Under the pieces are notes generated by a model, which did not search any database, was not told where the DNA came from, and worked only from the letters and a program-made list of their open reading frames with translations. The position numbers and the translations under genes were made by a program. A stretch of DNA of 64,000 nt, taken from the NCBI RefSeq assembly GCF_014268655.2, contig NZ_JABWQX020000001.1, positions 898,001 through 962,000 on the forward strand, written 5' to 3'. Each line of letters begins with the position of its first letter. Positions within the stretch are counted from its first letter, which is position 1. Origin of the DNA: Pseudomonas marvdashtae (lineage in GTDB: Bacteria > Pseudomonadota > Gammaproteobacteria > Pseudomonadales > Pseudomonadaceae). Positions 7,429-16,530 of the stretch are shown in pieces.

Positions 7429-8340
7429 ATGAATGAGTCTGTGCGCTTCGAGGATAAAGTCGTAATCGTTACGGGAGCCGGTGGTGGCCTGGGGCGTGCC
7501 CACGCGTTGCTGTTCGCAAGGCATGGCGCAAAAGTGCTGGTAAACGACCTTGGCGGCTCGGCTCAAGGGGAGGGCGCCAACGCTTCGGCAGCCGATCGCG
7601 TGGTTTCAGAAATCCGCGAGGCCGGCGGCATCGCCGAGGCCAACCACGACTCCGTCACCGACGGTGACAAGCTTGTGCAGAACGCGCTGGATGCGTTCGG
7701 TCGGGTTGATGTGGTCGTCAACAACGCTGGTATCCTGCGGGACAAGACTTTCCACAAGATGGACGATGCCGACTGGGACCTGGTTTACCGCGTTCATGTC
7801 GAAGGGGCCTATAAAGTCACCCGTGCCGCCTGGCCACATTTGCGCGAGCAGAACTACGGACGAGTGATTTTCACCGCGTCCACCTCCGGCATCTACGGCA
7901 ACTTCGGCCAGTCCAACTACGGCATGGCCAAGCTTGGCCTTTATGGCCTGACCCGTACCCTGGCCATCGAAGGCCGCAAGAACAACATCCTCGTCAACGC
8001 CATCGCGCCAACGGGCGGCACGCGCATGACCGAAGGCTTGATCCCGCCGCAGGTGTTCGAGCAACTCAAGCCTGAACTTGTCAGTCCGCTGGTGGTGTAC
8101 CTCGCCAGTGAGGCCTGCCAGGAAACGTCCGGGCTATTCGAAGTGGGCGGCGGCTGGATGGGCAAGGTGCGCTGGGAGCGCAGCCTGGGCGCGGGGTTCG
8201 ATCCGCGCGAAGGTTTTTCCCCTGAAGACGTCGCCGCCCATTGGCAGCAGATTTGCGATTTCCAGGATGCGGTACACCCGAACGACAATCTGGAAGCCTT
8301 GAAAGAGATGATGGCGAACCTGCAGCGTCACGCCCTCTAA
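7429..8340 (+). CDS. SDR family oxidoreductase (MFE-2-like 3-hydroxyacyl-CoA dehydrogenase type)
   Basis: A 303-aa short-chain dehydrogenase. It has the cofactor loop GAGGGLGRAHAL, NNAG, the catalytic serine in FTASTSG and YGMAK as YxxxK. The NDLGGS segment after the second strand and the C-terminal extension are typical of the dehydrogenase unit of peroxisomal multifunctional enzyme type 2 and its bacterial stand-alone relatives, which oxidise (3R)-hydroxyacyl-CoA. The ATG at 7429 follows a TGGAG; the upstream 17 codons look non-coding. It may work with the preceding hydrolase on an acyl or branched substrate, but this is inference. Confidence 0.85.
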   Translation: MNESVRFEDKVVIVTGAGGGLGRAHALLFARHGAKVLVNDLGGSAQGEGANASAADRVVSEIREAGGIAEANHDSVTDGDKLVQNALDAFGRVDVVVNNAGILRDKTFHKMDDADWDLVYRVHVEGAYKVTRAAWPHLREQNYGRVIFTASTSGIYGNFGQSNYGMAKLGLYGLTRTLAIEGRKNNILVNAIAPTGGTRMTEGLIPPQVFEQLKPELVSPLVVYLASEACQETSGLFEVGGGWMGKVRWERSLGAGFDPREGFSPEDVAAHWQQICDFQDAVHPNDNLEALKEMMANLQRHAL

Positions 8341-8380
8341 GTCTTATCGCCCGGGACGGTTGCTGTCAGCGGCAACCGGC

Positions 8381-9145
8381 TCATGGAAAGTACTTTTTCA
8401 CCAGGGCTGCCAGGTTCGCGGCCGTCTCGATGTCCATCACACCGTCATACTTGGCCGGGCGAAAGTGCAGCTGGAAAGCTCGTACCAAACGCTGGAAGCC
8501 GATACCTGTCGTGGCAGCCGAAGTGTCATAGCCATACCTCTTGAATAGGCCGAGCAATTGTTCCCGAAGGGGGATTCCGTTGGCCAGGTACGCCTGCTCA
8601 AAAGACTTCTGAGTCGTGTCATCGAACCAAGCGCCGATACCCTTGAGATACAGTGCGTGCCACGGAAACATCGGGCCAGGGTCACTCTTTCGCCCGGCGG
8701 CGATGTCGGAGTGGCCCACCACATTGACCGGACCGATATCCGGATATCGCTTGAGAATGTCCGCCGCCAAGTATTCGATCGCCTCTATTTGCTGTGCCTT
8801 GTAGGGCGGAAAAGTAAATTGACCTTGGTTATCGGTTGCCAGGTTCACAATCTCCACGCCGATCGAGGTGTCGTTCAGATTGTTGCGATTACCCCAACTG
8901 CTCACGCCGGCGTGCCAGGCTCGCTGGTTCTCGTCTACCAGGTTGAAGATTTGTGGTTCTTTGAAGCAGGCCTTCAGATAAGTGGGATCGGCAAAGTCCG
9001 GGATGAGGTAATGGGCACTGACGGAAGGGCCGGTTAATGCATTGATGGACGACGCGAAGTTGCCTGCAGTGTAATGAAAGACCAAAAAACGAACGCGATT
9101 GTTATAACCTTTTTTTGAACGATAGCTTTGGCTGTTTATCTGCAT
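8381..9145 (-). CDS. N-acetylmuramoyl-L-alanine amidase, AmpDh3-like
   Basis: A 254-aa zinc amidase that cleaves the MurNAc-L-Ala bond of peptidoglycan. The amidase_2 domain has its ligands in FHYTAG, VGHSDIA and KSDPGP, and a C-terminal peptidoglycan-binding domain follows (LLGLFKRYGYDTS to YFP). It aligns well with P. aeruginosa AmpDh3 as I recall it, including its N terminus (MQINSQSYRSKKG), which fixes the start at 9145. No signal peptide is seen. AmpDh3 is reported to be a type VI secretion effector in P. aeruginosa. No obvious immunity gene adjoins here. Confidence 0.85.
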   Translation of the reverse strand: MQINSQSYRSKKGYNNRVRFLVFHYTAGNFASSINALTGPSVSAHYLIPDFADPTYLKACFKEPQIFNLVDENQRAWHAGVSSWGNRNNLNDTSIGVEIVNLATDNQGQFTFPPYKAQQIEAIEYLAADILKRYPDIGPVNVVGHSDIAAGRKSDPGPMFPWHALYLKGIGAWFDDTTQKSFEQAYLANGIPLREQLLGLFKRYGYDTSAATTGIGFQRLVRAFQLHFRPAKYDGVMDIETAANLAALVKKYFP

Positions 9146-9793
9146 TTTTAAACGACTCACTGTCATTAAATCGAAGCGAAATGCTGCGAACGATTTCAGC
9201 GTAACAGTGGGTTTTAAAAGCATACGTAGTTGGCTTCCGGCTTTGTTGTAGGAAGATACAACAGGCTATAGGTTTCGCTGTAGCTGGCGCGGTGGACGTT
9301 TCCGGCGATGGTGTAGGAAAGAAGAGTTCCCCCGCGTTAAATAACCCGCACATAAAAAAAGCCGCTGCAAATAAGCAGCGGCCTAAGCATGACGTTGTAA
9401 AGGAGCTACAAATCAACGTCAGTGAACACGGGATGATGGATTGATGCGCAATCCATCCGAATGACGGTGCGCCGGGCGCGAGGGACGCCACGACGACTTG
9501 GTGCTTGCTGGCCCGTTGTCCTGCAAGCCCGGCCAGCATAAGGATCGGGCGCCTGGGGAAACAGCTCGGATCCGGACATGCACTGTTGCAGTGCGCGCAA
9601 CAGTAGCAAGCACCACGACAGTTATGCGCAGCGCTGATAACCCATCATCCGTTCCGTTCATGCGCCGCGCAGACGCCTGTCCCGCATGGGCTGTCATCCT
9701 TTTTAGGTACAGCGCGAATACCTCCTTGGTGCGCTTATCGCCCATGGCGTGCAGCAGTAGGGTGAAGCCTCTGTCACTCACCGGGGAAGACGC
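9146..9793. other. Gene-free 648-bp stretch with a minus-strand terminator
   Basis: No convincing protein gene is present. Visible structures are a hyphenated palindrome TGTTGTA-n6-TACAACA (9244-9263) and the hairpin listed at 9354-9382. The hairpin's T-run is on the minus strand, so some transcript should end there. Minus-strand frames in 9406-9781 lack ribosome-binding sites and read like arginine/serine-rich noise. A small RNA on the minus strand is possible but unproven. Confidence 0.4.
9354..9382 (-). terminator. Rho-independent terminator reading minus strand
   Basis: Perfect 8-bp stem GCCGCTGC (9361-9368) and GCAGCGGC (9375-9382) with a 6-base loop. The A-run on the plus strand (9354-9360) becomes a T-run after the hairpin on the minus strand. 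The only minus-strand gene nearby, the amidase, lies beyond it, so the terminated transcript must come from the unassigned region 9383-9790. Confidence 0.7.
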
Positions 9794-11587
9794 ATGACAA
9801 CAATAACAATGCGCGCCATCTTCAAGCCGCAGGCGCTGGCCGCCGCGGTGGCTTTGGGCTGCTGTGCCCAGGCGCAGGCCGTTTCATTCAACATTGGCGA
9901 GATCGAGGGTCAGTTCGATTCATCGCTGTCCGTGGGCGCGAGCTGGGGCATGCGCGATGCCGACAGTGACCTTGTCGGCACGGTCAATGGCGGTCGGGGC
10001 CAGTCCTCCACCGGTGACGATGGGCGACTGAACTTCAAGAAAGGCGAGACCTTTTCGAAAATCTTCAAGGGCCTGCATGACCTCGAACTCAAGTACGGCG
10101 ACACTGGCGTCTTCGTGCGGGGCAAGTATTGGTATGACTTCGAACTCAAGGACGAAAGCCGCGAGTTCAAGGACATCAGCGACAGCAATCGCAAGGAGGG
10201 CGCCAAGTCATCAGGGGCACAGATTCTCGATGCCTTCGTCTATCACAACTATTCCATTGCCGATTTGCCAGGCACGGTGCGCGCCGGCAGGCAGGTGGTC
10301 AGTTGGGGTGAGAGTACTTTCATCGGCAACTCCATCAACAGCATCAATCCGGTGGACGTGTCGGCGTTCCGTCGTCCGGGCGCGGAGATCAAGGAAGGCC
10401 TGATCCCGGTGAACATGCTGTTCGCCTCCCAGGGCTTGACTGACAAACTGACCATCGAAGGCTTCTACCAGTTGGAGTGGGACCAGACGGTTGTCGACAA
10501 CTGCGGCACGTTCTTTGGTAACGACGTAGTGGCGGACGGTTGCACCAGCGGCTACACCGTGGGCAGCCCGGCGATTGCGCCATTCGTGCCGTTGACCGAG
10601 GCATTCGGGCAGGGCATCCAGGTGACCAGCGAAGGGGTTGTCATTCCTCGCGGCGGTGACCGCGATGCACGGGATTCCGGCCAGTGGGGCACGGCGTTGC
10701 GTTGGCTCGGCGATGACACCGAGTACGGCCTGTACTTCATGAACTATCACAGCCGCACGCCGACCGTTGGCACCACCACGGCGGGACTGTCCACGCTGTC
10801 CGCGTTGCCTGGCATGATTGCGATTGCCGAGGGGATTGCGCCCGGCAGCGGCGCGGGCTTGGCCCAAAGCGTGATGCTGGGGCGCGGTGGGTATTATCTT
10901 GAATACCCTGAAGACATCCGCCTCTACGGCGCCAGTTTCTCCACCACGCTGCCCACCGGTACCGCGTGGACCGGCGAAATCAGCTATCGCCCCAACGCAC
11001 CGGTGCAGCTCAGCACCAACGACCTGACCCTCGCATTGGTGAATCCGATTGCCGGTGGCGCCGCGTCACCCATTGCCACTTCGCCGGGTGCCGATAACAC
11101 CGGCTACCGCCGCAAGGAAGTCACCCAGGTCCAGAGCACCCTGACCCACTTCTTCGATCAGGTACTGGGGGCTGATCGCCTGACCCTGGTCGGCGAAGCT
11201 GCGGTGGTGCATGTCGGTGGCCTGGAGTCCAAGGACACGCTGCGTTATGGCCGTGATTCGGTCTATGGCCAATATGGCTTCCAAGGCGACACCGACGGTT
11301 TTGTCACTTCGACGTCCTGGGGTTATCGCGCCCGGGCGATTCTCGATTACTCCAACGTCATCGGCGGGGTGAACTTCAAACCCAACGTGTCCTGGTCCCA
11401 TGACGTGGCCGGCTATGGCCCCAACGGCTTGTTCAACGAAGGCGCCAAGGCGGTCAGCGTGGGTGTCGATGCCGATTACCGCAACACCTACACCGCCAGC
11501 CTGAGCTACACCGATTTCTTCGGCGGCGATTACAACGTTCTCGAAGACCGCGACTTCCTCGCGCTGAGCTTCGGCGTGAACTTCTGA
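9794..11587 (+). CDS. DUF1302 family outer-membrane protein
   Basis: A 597-aa exported protein. The signal peptide ends near AQAQAVSFN (about residue 29), and the mature part is rich in alternating beta-strand patterns ending in FLALSFGVNF, a terminal-Phe barrel ending. DUF1302 proteins occur in pairs with DUF1329, frequently next to genes for hydrophobic or ester-substrate use, and are thought to be outer-membrane proteins. The start at 9794 is preceded by GGGGA. It is followed 22 bp later by the DUF1329 partner. The substrate is unknown. Confidence 0.85.
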   Translation: MTTITMRAIFKPQALAAAVALGCCAQAQAVSFNIGEIEGQFDSSLSVGASWGMRDADSDLVGTVNGGRGQSSTGDDGRLNFKKGETFSKIFKGLHDLELKYGDTGVFVRGKYWYDFELKDESREFKDISDSNRKEGAKSSGAQILDAFVYHNYSIADLPGTVRAGRQVVSWGESTFIGNSINSINPVDVSAFRRPGAEIKEGLIPVNMLFASQGLTDKLTIEGFYQLEWDQTVVDNCGTFFGNDVVADGCTSGYTVGSPAIAPFVPLTEAFGQGIQVTSEGVVIPRGGDRDARDSGQWGTALRWLGDDTEYGLYFMNYHSRTPTVGTTTAGLSTLSALPGMIAIAEGIAPGSGAGLAQSVMLGRGGYYLEYPEDIRLYGASFSTTLPTGTAWTGEISYRPNAPVQLSTNDLTLALVNPIAGGAASPIATSPGADNTGYRRKEVTQVQSTLTHFFDQVLGADRLTLVGEAAVVHVGGLESKDTLRYGRDSVYGQYGFQGDTDGFVTSTSWGYRARAILDYSNVIGGVNFKPNVSWSHDVAGYGPNGLFNEGAKAVSVGVDADYRNTYTASLSYTDFFGGDYNVLEDRDFLALSFGVNF

Positions 11588-11609
11588 TCTGGCTGACAAG
11601 GAAAACCCA

Positions 11610-12977
11610 ATGCGCAAGATGATCCTGCAATGCGGTGCCCTGGCCCTGAGCCTGCTGGCAGCGAATGTGATGGCGGCGGTTTCGCCGGAGGAAGCGAACA
11701 AACTGGGCACCAGCCTCACGCCGCTGGGCGCCGAGAAGGCCGGCAACGCCGATGGCTCGATTCCGGCCTGGACCGGCGGCATCCCGAAAAATGCTGGTGC
11801 CGTGGACGGCAAAGGTTTCCTGGCCGACCCGTTCGCCAATGAAAAGCCGCTGTTCACCATCACTGCCGCGACCGTGGACAAATACAAGGACAAGCTGTCC
11901 GAAGGCCAGATCGCGATGTTCAAGCGCTATCCGCAAACCTACAAGATCCCGGTCTACCCAACCCATCGCAGCGTTGGCCTGCCGCCGCAAATCTACGAGT
12001 CGGCCAAGCGCAGTGCGCTCAATGTGAACGCCATCAACGAGGGCAACGGCCTGGCCAATTTCACCGGCAACCGTTACTACGCGTTCCCGATTCCCAAGAA
12101 CGGCGTGGAAGTGCTCTGGAACCACGTCACCCGTTATCACGGCGGCAACGTGCGGCGCATCATCACCCAGGCCACGCCGCAGACCAACGGCAGCTTCACG
12201 CCGATCCGCTTCGAAGAAGAAATCGCCGTGCCGTTCCTGATCAAGGACGCCGACCCGGAAAAGGCCAGCAACGTGCTGACCTATTTCAAACAGTCGGTAA
12301 CGGCCCCGGCGCGACTGGCCGGTAACGTGTTACTGGTGCATGAAACCCTCGACCAGGTGAAGGAACCACGCCTGGCGTGGATCTACAACGCCGGCCAGCG
12401 CCGCGTGCGTCGCGCCCCACAAGTGGCGTACGACGGCCCGGGCACCGCTGCGGACGGCTTGCGCACTTCCGACAACTTCGACCTGTTCTCCGGCGCGCCG
12501 GATCGCTACGACTGGAAACTGGTCGGCAAGAAGGAGATGTACATCCCGTACAACAGCTACAAACTTGATTCCCCGAGCCTCAAGTACGATGACGTGATCA
12601 AGGCCGGCCACATCAACCAGGACCTGACCCGCTACGAATTGCACCGGGTCTGGGAAGTGGTGGGTACGGTCAAGCCCAGCGAACGGCACATCTATGCCAA
12701 GCGCCACATGTACTTCGACGAAGACAGCTGGCAAGCGGCGCTGGTGGACCACTATGACGGTCGCGGCCAGTTGTGGCGCGTGGCGGAAGGTCATGCCCAG
12801 TTCTACTACGACCACCAGAACCCGGGCTACACGCTCGAGGCGCTCTACGACATCATTGCCGGTCGCTACATCGCGCTGGGCATGAAGAACGAAGAGAAAC
12901 ACGCCTACGAGTACGGTTTCGAGGCACGGGCAGCCGACTACACCCCGGCGGCGTTGCGTTCGAGTGGCGTGCGCTAA
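11610..12977 (+). CDS. DUF1329 family periplasmic/outer-membrane lipid-handling protein
   Basis: A 455-aa exported protein with signal peptide MRKMILQCGALALSLLAANVMA. The family pattern is clear: GTSLTPLGAEKAGNADGSIPAWTGG after the signal, then WIYNAGQRRVRRAP and YELHRVWEVVGTVKP. DUF1329 folds resemble the LolA/LolB lipoprotein carriers, so a role in moving hydrophobic material is a reasonable inference. It forms an operon with the DUF1302 gene (AAGGA site, 22-bp gap), and a strong terminator follows. Confidence 0.87.
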   Translation: MRKMILQCGALALSLLAANVMAAVSPEEANKLGTSLTPLGAEKAGNADGSIPAWTGGIPKNAGAVDGKGFLADPFANEKPLFTITAATVDKYKDKLSEGQIAMFKRYPQTYKIPVYPTHRSVGLPPQIYESAKRSALNVNAINEGNGLANFTGNRYYAFPIPKNGVEVLWNHVTRYHGGNVRRIITQATPQTNGSFTPIRFEEEIAVPFLIKDADPEKASNVLTYFKQSVTAPARLAGNVLLVHETLDQVKEPRLAWIYNAGQRRVRRAPQVAYDGPGTAADGLRTSDNFDLFSGAPDRYDWKLVGKKEMYIPYNSYKLDSPSLKYDDVIKAGHINQDLTRYELHRVWEVVGTVKPSERHIYAKRHMYFDEDSWQAALVDHYDGRGQLWRVAEGHAQFYYDHQNPGYTLEALYDIIAGRYIALGMKNEEKHAYEYGFEARAADYTPAALRSSGVR

Positions 12978-13025
12978 GGTCCGACTGTTGGAAAGATAAC
13001 TGTGGCTGACTTGAGATAGTTGTGA

Positions 13026-13058
13026 ATGACCGGCAGCGCCTCCTGCCGGTCATTTTTT
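13026..13058 (+). terminator. Rho-independent terminator after the DUF1302-DUF1329 pair
   Basis: Perfect 11-bp stem ATGACCGGCAG (13026-13036) and CTGCCGGTCAT (13043-13053) with a 6-base loop and a run of six T (13053-13058). It separates the operon from the LuxR-type regulator. Confidence 0.9.
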
Positions 13059-13148
13059 TATGGGCGCCAATCAGCGCGCTGAATACTTCTCCTAAGGTGG
13101 TCGACACAGGCTAGGGTGAAGGAACAACAATAAAAGGGACCTCGCACA

Positions 13149-15704
13149 ATGACTGCCATGACCCCGTGTCCGGACCGTCCTGGGCTGCTGCCGCGGCTGT
13201 CTTCGACGCATGTGCCGCGCAAGTCGTTGAGCGAACCTTTGGTGGCTTCCGAGGCCCGCGTAAAGCTGCTTTGCGCACCGGCTGGCAGTGGCAAGAGCGC
13301 CTTGTTCGCCGAATGTTTCCTGCAGGCGCCAGCGGAGTGCCGGTTGCATTGGCTGCCGTTGGCGGGTGCCACCATGGATACGGCGCAACTGTGTGAATGC
13401 CTCGCGCAGGCCCTCGGATTGCCGGTCACGGATGAGTCGAGCCTGTTGGCCCACCTGGCGCGTTTGCAGACGCCTACCTGGCTGTTCCTGGATGACTATT
13501 GCCGGGTGCCCAATCCGGAACTCGACCAACTGCTCGACCGTTTGTTGAACGCCAGCAGTCCGTTGCTGCACCTGTGGTTGAATGGCCGCCGTCGTCCTCA
13601 CTGCAATTGGCCGCGCTTGTTGCTCGATGACGAATTGTACGAGTTCGATGCCCAGGCCCTGGTGTTTACCGATATTGATGTCCGGCAATTGCTCAGTCAC
13701 TTGCCCGATCCGTTGGCGGCGCGTACGGCCCGTGAAGTGATCCAGCGCAGCGGTGGCTGGTGTGCCGGGGTACGCATCACATTGCTTGAACGCTGTGAAT
13801 GGGCGCGTCGGCATGCTGCGCCGGGGCGGGCCGGCACATTGCTCGATTACCTCGAATACGAACTGTTTGGCACGTTGACTCCAGAGCTGGCTCAAGCCTG
13901 GCGCGTGCTGGCGCATCTGCCGCGCTTCAACGCTCGCCTCTGCGCGCATTTGTTCGGCGACACGGTGGGCGCTGAATGCCTGCCATTGCTGCTGGACCTG
14001 GGGTGTTTTATCGAGCCCTGGGAGCAATCCTCGGACTGGCTGCAGATTTTTCCGCCCCTGGCCCGGCTGGTGCGGGACGAGCCCTGGGCGCAGGGCCGTT
14101 CCTGGCATCGACGGGCCTGCCAGTGGTTCGCTGCCGAGCAGGATTGGCCAATGGCGTTCGCGCAGGCCATGCAGGCCGGTGAGTTCGAGGCCGCCGTCAG
14201 TTCCTTGCAGCATCTGAACTTCGAACATGTGCTACAGGGCAGTAACGCCCAGCTATTGCTGGCCTTGCATGACCAGCAGGGTGAAGCGCTGTCACTCGGG
14301 ACGCCACAGTCGGTGGGATTGGTCACCACCGCCTTGCTGTTTGCCGGACGCTTCGACCAGGCGCAGGCTTGCATCGAACAGCTGGCCCGGTTCGTGCCGC
14401 AACCCTTGGCTTGCCAGCAGCGCCAACTGATCGCCCGATGGCAGGTCTTGCGCGGTTGGTTGTTGCACCTGCGCGGCGATGGCTTGCCTGCACGTGAACA
14501 TTTCCTCCAGGCCCAAATCGGCTTGGATCCGCAGGCCTGGGCCCTGAAAGTGCTGTGTCTGATCGGACAGACGCAACAGGCGCTGCTGGCAGGTGACTTG
14601 ACGTCTGCGCAATGGATCAACCGCCAAGCGCTATGCGTGGCCCGCGCGCAAGGTTCACTGGTGTTTGAAGGGCTGCTGGAGTTGGATCACGCCCAGATTC
14701 TCGAGCAGCGCGGTGCCCCCCACCGGGCCGACCACCTGCTGGATGCCGTCCAGGCATTGCTCGATAAGCCGGGGCAGGATTTTTCCGCGCTGCTGGGGCG
14801 GATTGCCTTGCGACGAGGGCGCTTGGCGTTACGCATGGGCTTTGACGAGCAGGCCGCCGAACATTTCCAGGCGGGCCTCGAAGCGGGCCTGCGCAATCAT
14901 GACAAACAAGTGCTCTATGGCTTCCTCGGCAAGGCCTGCCTGGCAGCCAACCAGGGTGACTACGGCGAGGCGTTCATGCAGCTACGTGATGCCGAGCGGA
15001 TCATGCAGCAACGGCATATTCCCGACACGGTATATCGAGGCGTATTGCTGCAAACCAGCTGTCAATTCTGGTTGCAGCAGGGGCGACCGGAATTGGCCCA
15101 TGAAGTCTTGACCCGTGTGTTGCGGCATTTTAGCGGGCCGCAGGCCAAGCAGGCGCCACCTGCAACCCTGGAACTGATCCCGCGTCTTGAATACTTGTTG
15201 GTGCTGACCGAGGTCTACCTGGGTCGGGCACAAGACCCACAGGCTCGCCTCAGGGAAATGATTGCCCAGGCGCAACGCTGTGAGATGCATGCCCTGGAAA
15301 CCGAACTGCATCTGGTGTTGGCGGAAGTGGTCTGGTTGTCCGCTGACCGTCCCCAGGCGCGCGCGCTCCTGCAAGAAGGTATCGAGCGTGTCGCCTGCTG
15401 GCGGGCGCAACAAGCGCTGCGCGAACTGTGTCTGCGCCAACCTGATCTGGTGCGCGGCGCGATCCAATCCCCAGAGCAGGTCGCGCCCCCCATAACCATG
15501 GCTGAAGAAACCGTGCTCAGCCAGCGCGAGCTGGAAGTACTCGAGCTGATTGCGCAGGGGTATTCGAATCAGCAGATTGCCGAACAACTGTTCATCTCAT
15601 TGCACACTGTAAAAACACACTCGCGTCGAATCCACAGCAAGTTGGGTGTACAACGGCGTACCCAAGCGGTGGCGAAGGCAAAGCTCATGGGGGTCATGAA
15701 TTGA
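13149..15704 (+). CDS. Large ATP-binding LuxR (MalT/LAL-type) transcriptional regulator
   Basis: An 851-aa regulator of MalT-like architecture. An N-terminal NTPase has Walker [12 protein letters not shown] (about residues 40-50) and a Walker B-like WLFLDDY (about 114-120). A long helical repeat region covers the middle, and a C-terminal LuxR helix-turn-helix reads [24 protein letters not shown] and then [15 protein letters not shown]. It lies directly downstream of, and co-oriented with, the DUF1302-DUF1329 operon, beyond a terminator. In such loci the regulator usually controls the neighbouring operon. The inducer is unknown. Confidence 0.88.
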   Translation: MTAMTPCPDRPGLLPRLSSTHVPRKSLSEPLVASEARVKLLCAPAGSGKSALFAECFLQAPAECRLHWLPLAGATMDTAQLCECLAQALGLPVTDESSLLAHLARLQTPTWLFLDDYCRVPNPELDQLLDRLLNASSPLLHLWLNGRRRPHCNWPRLLLDDELYEFDAQALVFTDIDVRQLLSHLPDPLAARTAREVIQRSGGWCAGVRITLLERCEWARRHAAPGRAGTLLDYLEYELFGTLTPELAQAWRVLAHLPRFNARLCAHLFGDTVGAECLPLLLDLGCFIEPWEQSSDWLQIFPPLARLVRDEPWAQGRSWHRRACQWFAAEQDWPMAFAQAMQAGEFEAAVSSLQHLNFEHVLQGSNAQLLLALHDQQGEALSLGTPQSVGLVTTALLFAGRFDQAQACIEQLARFVPQPLACQQRQLIARWQVLRGWLLHLRGDGLPAREHFLQAQIGLDPQAWALKVLCLIGQTQQALLAGDLTSAQWINRQALCVARAQGSLVFEGLLELDHAQILEQRGAPHRADHLLDAVQALLDKPGQDFSALLGRIALRRGRLALRMGFDEQAAEHFQAGLEAGLRNHDKQVLYGFLGKACLAANQGDYGEAFMQLRDAERIMQQRHIPDTVYRGVLLQTSCQFWLQQGRPELAHEVLTRVLRHFSGPQAKQAPPATLELIPRLEYLLVLTEVYLGRAQDPQARLREMIAQAQRCEMHALETELHLVLAEVVWLSADRPQARALLQEGIERVACWRAQQALRELCLRQPDLVRGAIQSPEQVAPPITMAEETVLSQRELEVLELIAQGYSNQQIAEQLFISLHTVKTHSRRIHSKLGVQRRTQAVAKAKLMGVMN

Positions 15705-15807
15705 ATACAAGCGGTCGCTGATCTCCTTACGCATTCTTACATTTGTTTTCCTGCAATGGCAGGTTGAACTATGTATAAGTGACCGACCGAACAGGAAGTT
15801 CGAGATC

Positions 15808-16530
15808 ATGAACATGACAAGGACGCTTATGAATACCCCATTATTTTCTTCTTATTCCGAAAGGCTTGTAGCGCTAAAAAACACTCGCGTGGACTTTGCC
15901 GTGCAGGTGTTGTTGGGTGATCGCTTGGAGGTTCTGGATCTCAGCCCTCATAGTACTTATCTGAACACGATGACCGACTTGGCGGACGTCAGCTCGGCGA
16001 CTTCCAGGACACTGTTCGATGAAACGCTGGCTTGCGTGGAAAAACAGCTGCCTCCCCATTACACGCAAGGCACCAGCAATATTTTCAACAAGCGCTATTC
16101 CTTTGCCGATGAAGACCGTGTCAAAGCGCTGGATATAATAGCGTTTGAAAAGATCGTTACTGATATCGTCCTGGAACTTACCGAAAAGCCATCCATGGAG
16201 TTATCGCTGCGCTCTATCAGGTCTTTATCCGCTGAGGAGGTTCATGGTGCATTGAAAGCTCACTTGCCCGGGGTTGATCTGAATGAAGTTTATGTCACCG
16301 ATTTTGTGCCGCATGACGTCGACACACAGGTGATATCTTCATCTAAATCGTTGGTTGAATATTTACTGGACCATTTCATTAACGACGATATTCCCTACCA
16401 CGTCAAAGGCAATCACCAAGGTATTTATACGGCTGCCTTCAGTGGGGAAGACCGCGACCTGCATCCGCGGTTGGGCACCCATCATCTGAATGATCTAGTG
16501 ATACGCATCGTCCCGGACTTCCTGGACTGA
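15808..16530 (+). CDS. Hypothetical protein of unknown family
   Basis: I do not recognise this 240-aa protein. It is soluble, with no signal peptide or membrane segment, and ends in HPRLGTHHLNDLVIRIVPDFLD. The start has AGGAAG upstream. Its DNA is visibly more AT-rich than the genes on either side, suggesting separate ancestry. It overlaps the 3' end of hmgR by 36 bp tail to tail. It could be a shortened relative of large Pseudomonas toxins that carry similar N-terminal regions, but I cannot confirm this by eye. Confidence 0.65.
   Translation: MNMTRTLMNTPLFSSYSERLVALKNTRVDFAVQVLLGDRLEVLDLSPHSTYLNTMTDLADVSSATSRTLFDETLACVEKQLPPHYTQGTSNIFNKRYSFADEDRVKALDIIAFEKIVTDIVLELTEKPSMELSLRSIRSLSAEEVHGALKAHLPGVDLNEVYVTDFVPHDVDTQVISSSKSLVEYLLDHFINDDIPYHVKGNHQGIYTAAFSGEDRDLHPRLGTHHLNDLVIRIVPDFLD

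Noticed and set aside
9406..9781. Two minus-strand frames in the gap before the DUF1302 gene
   Set aside because: Their composition is arginine/serine/proline-rich, no ribosome-binding site is present, and they overlap each other in different frames.
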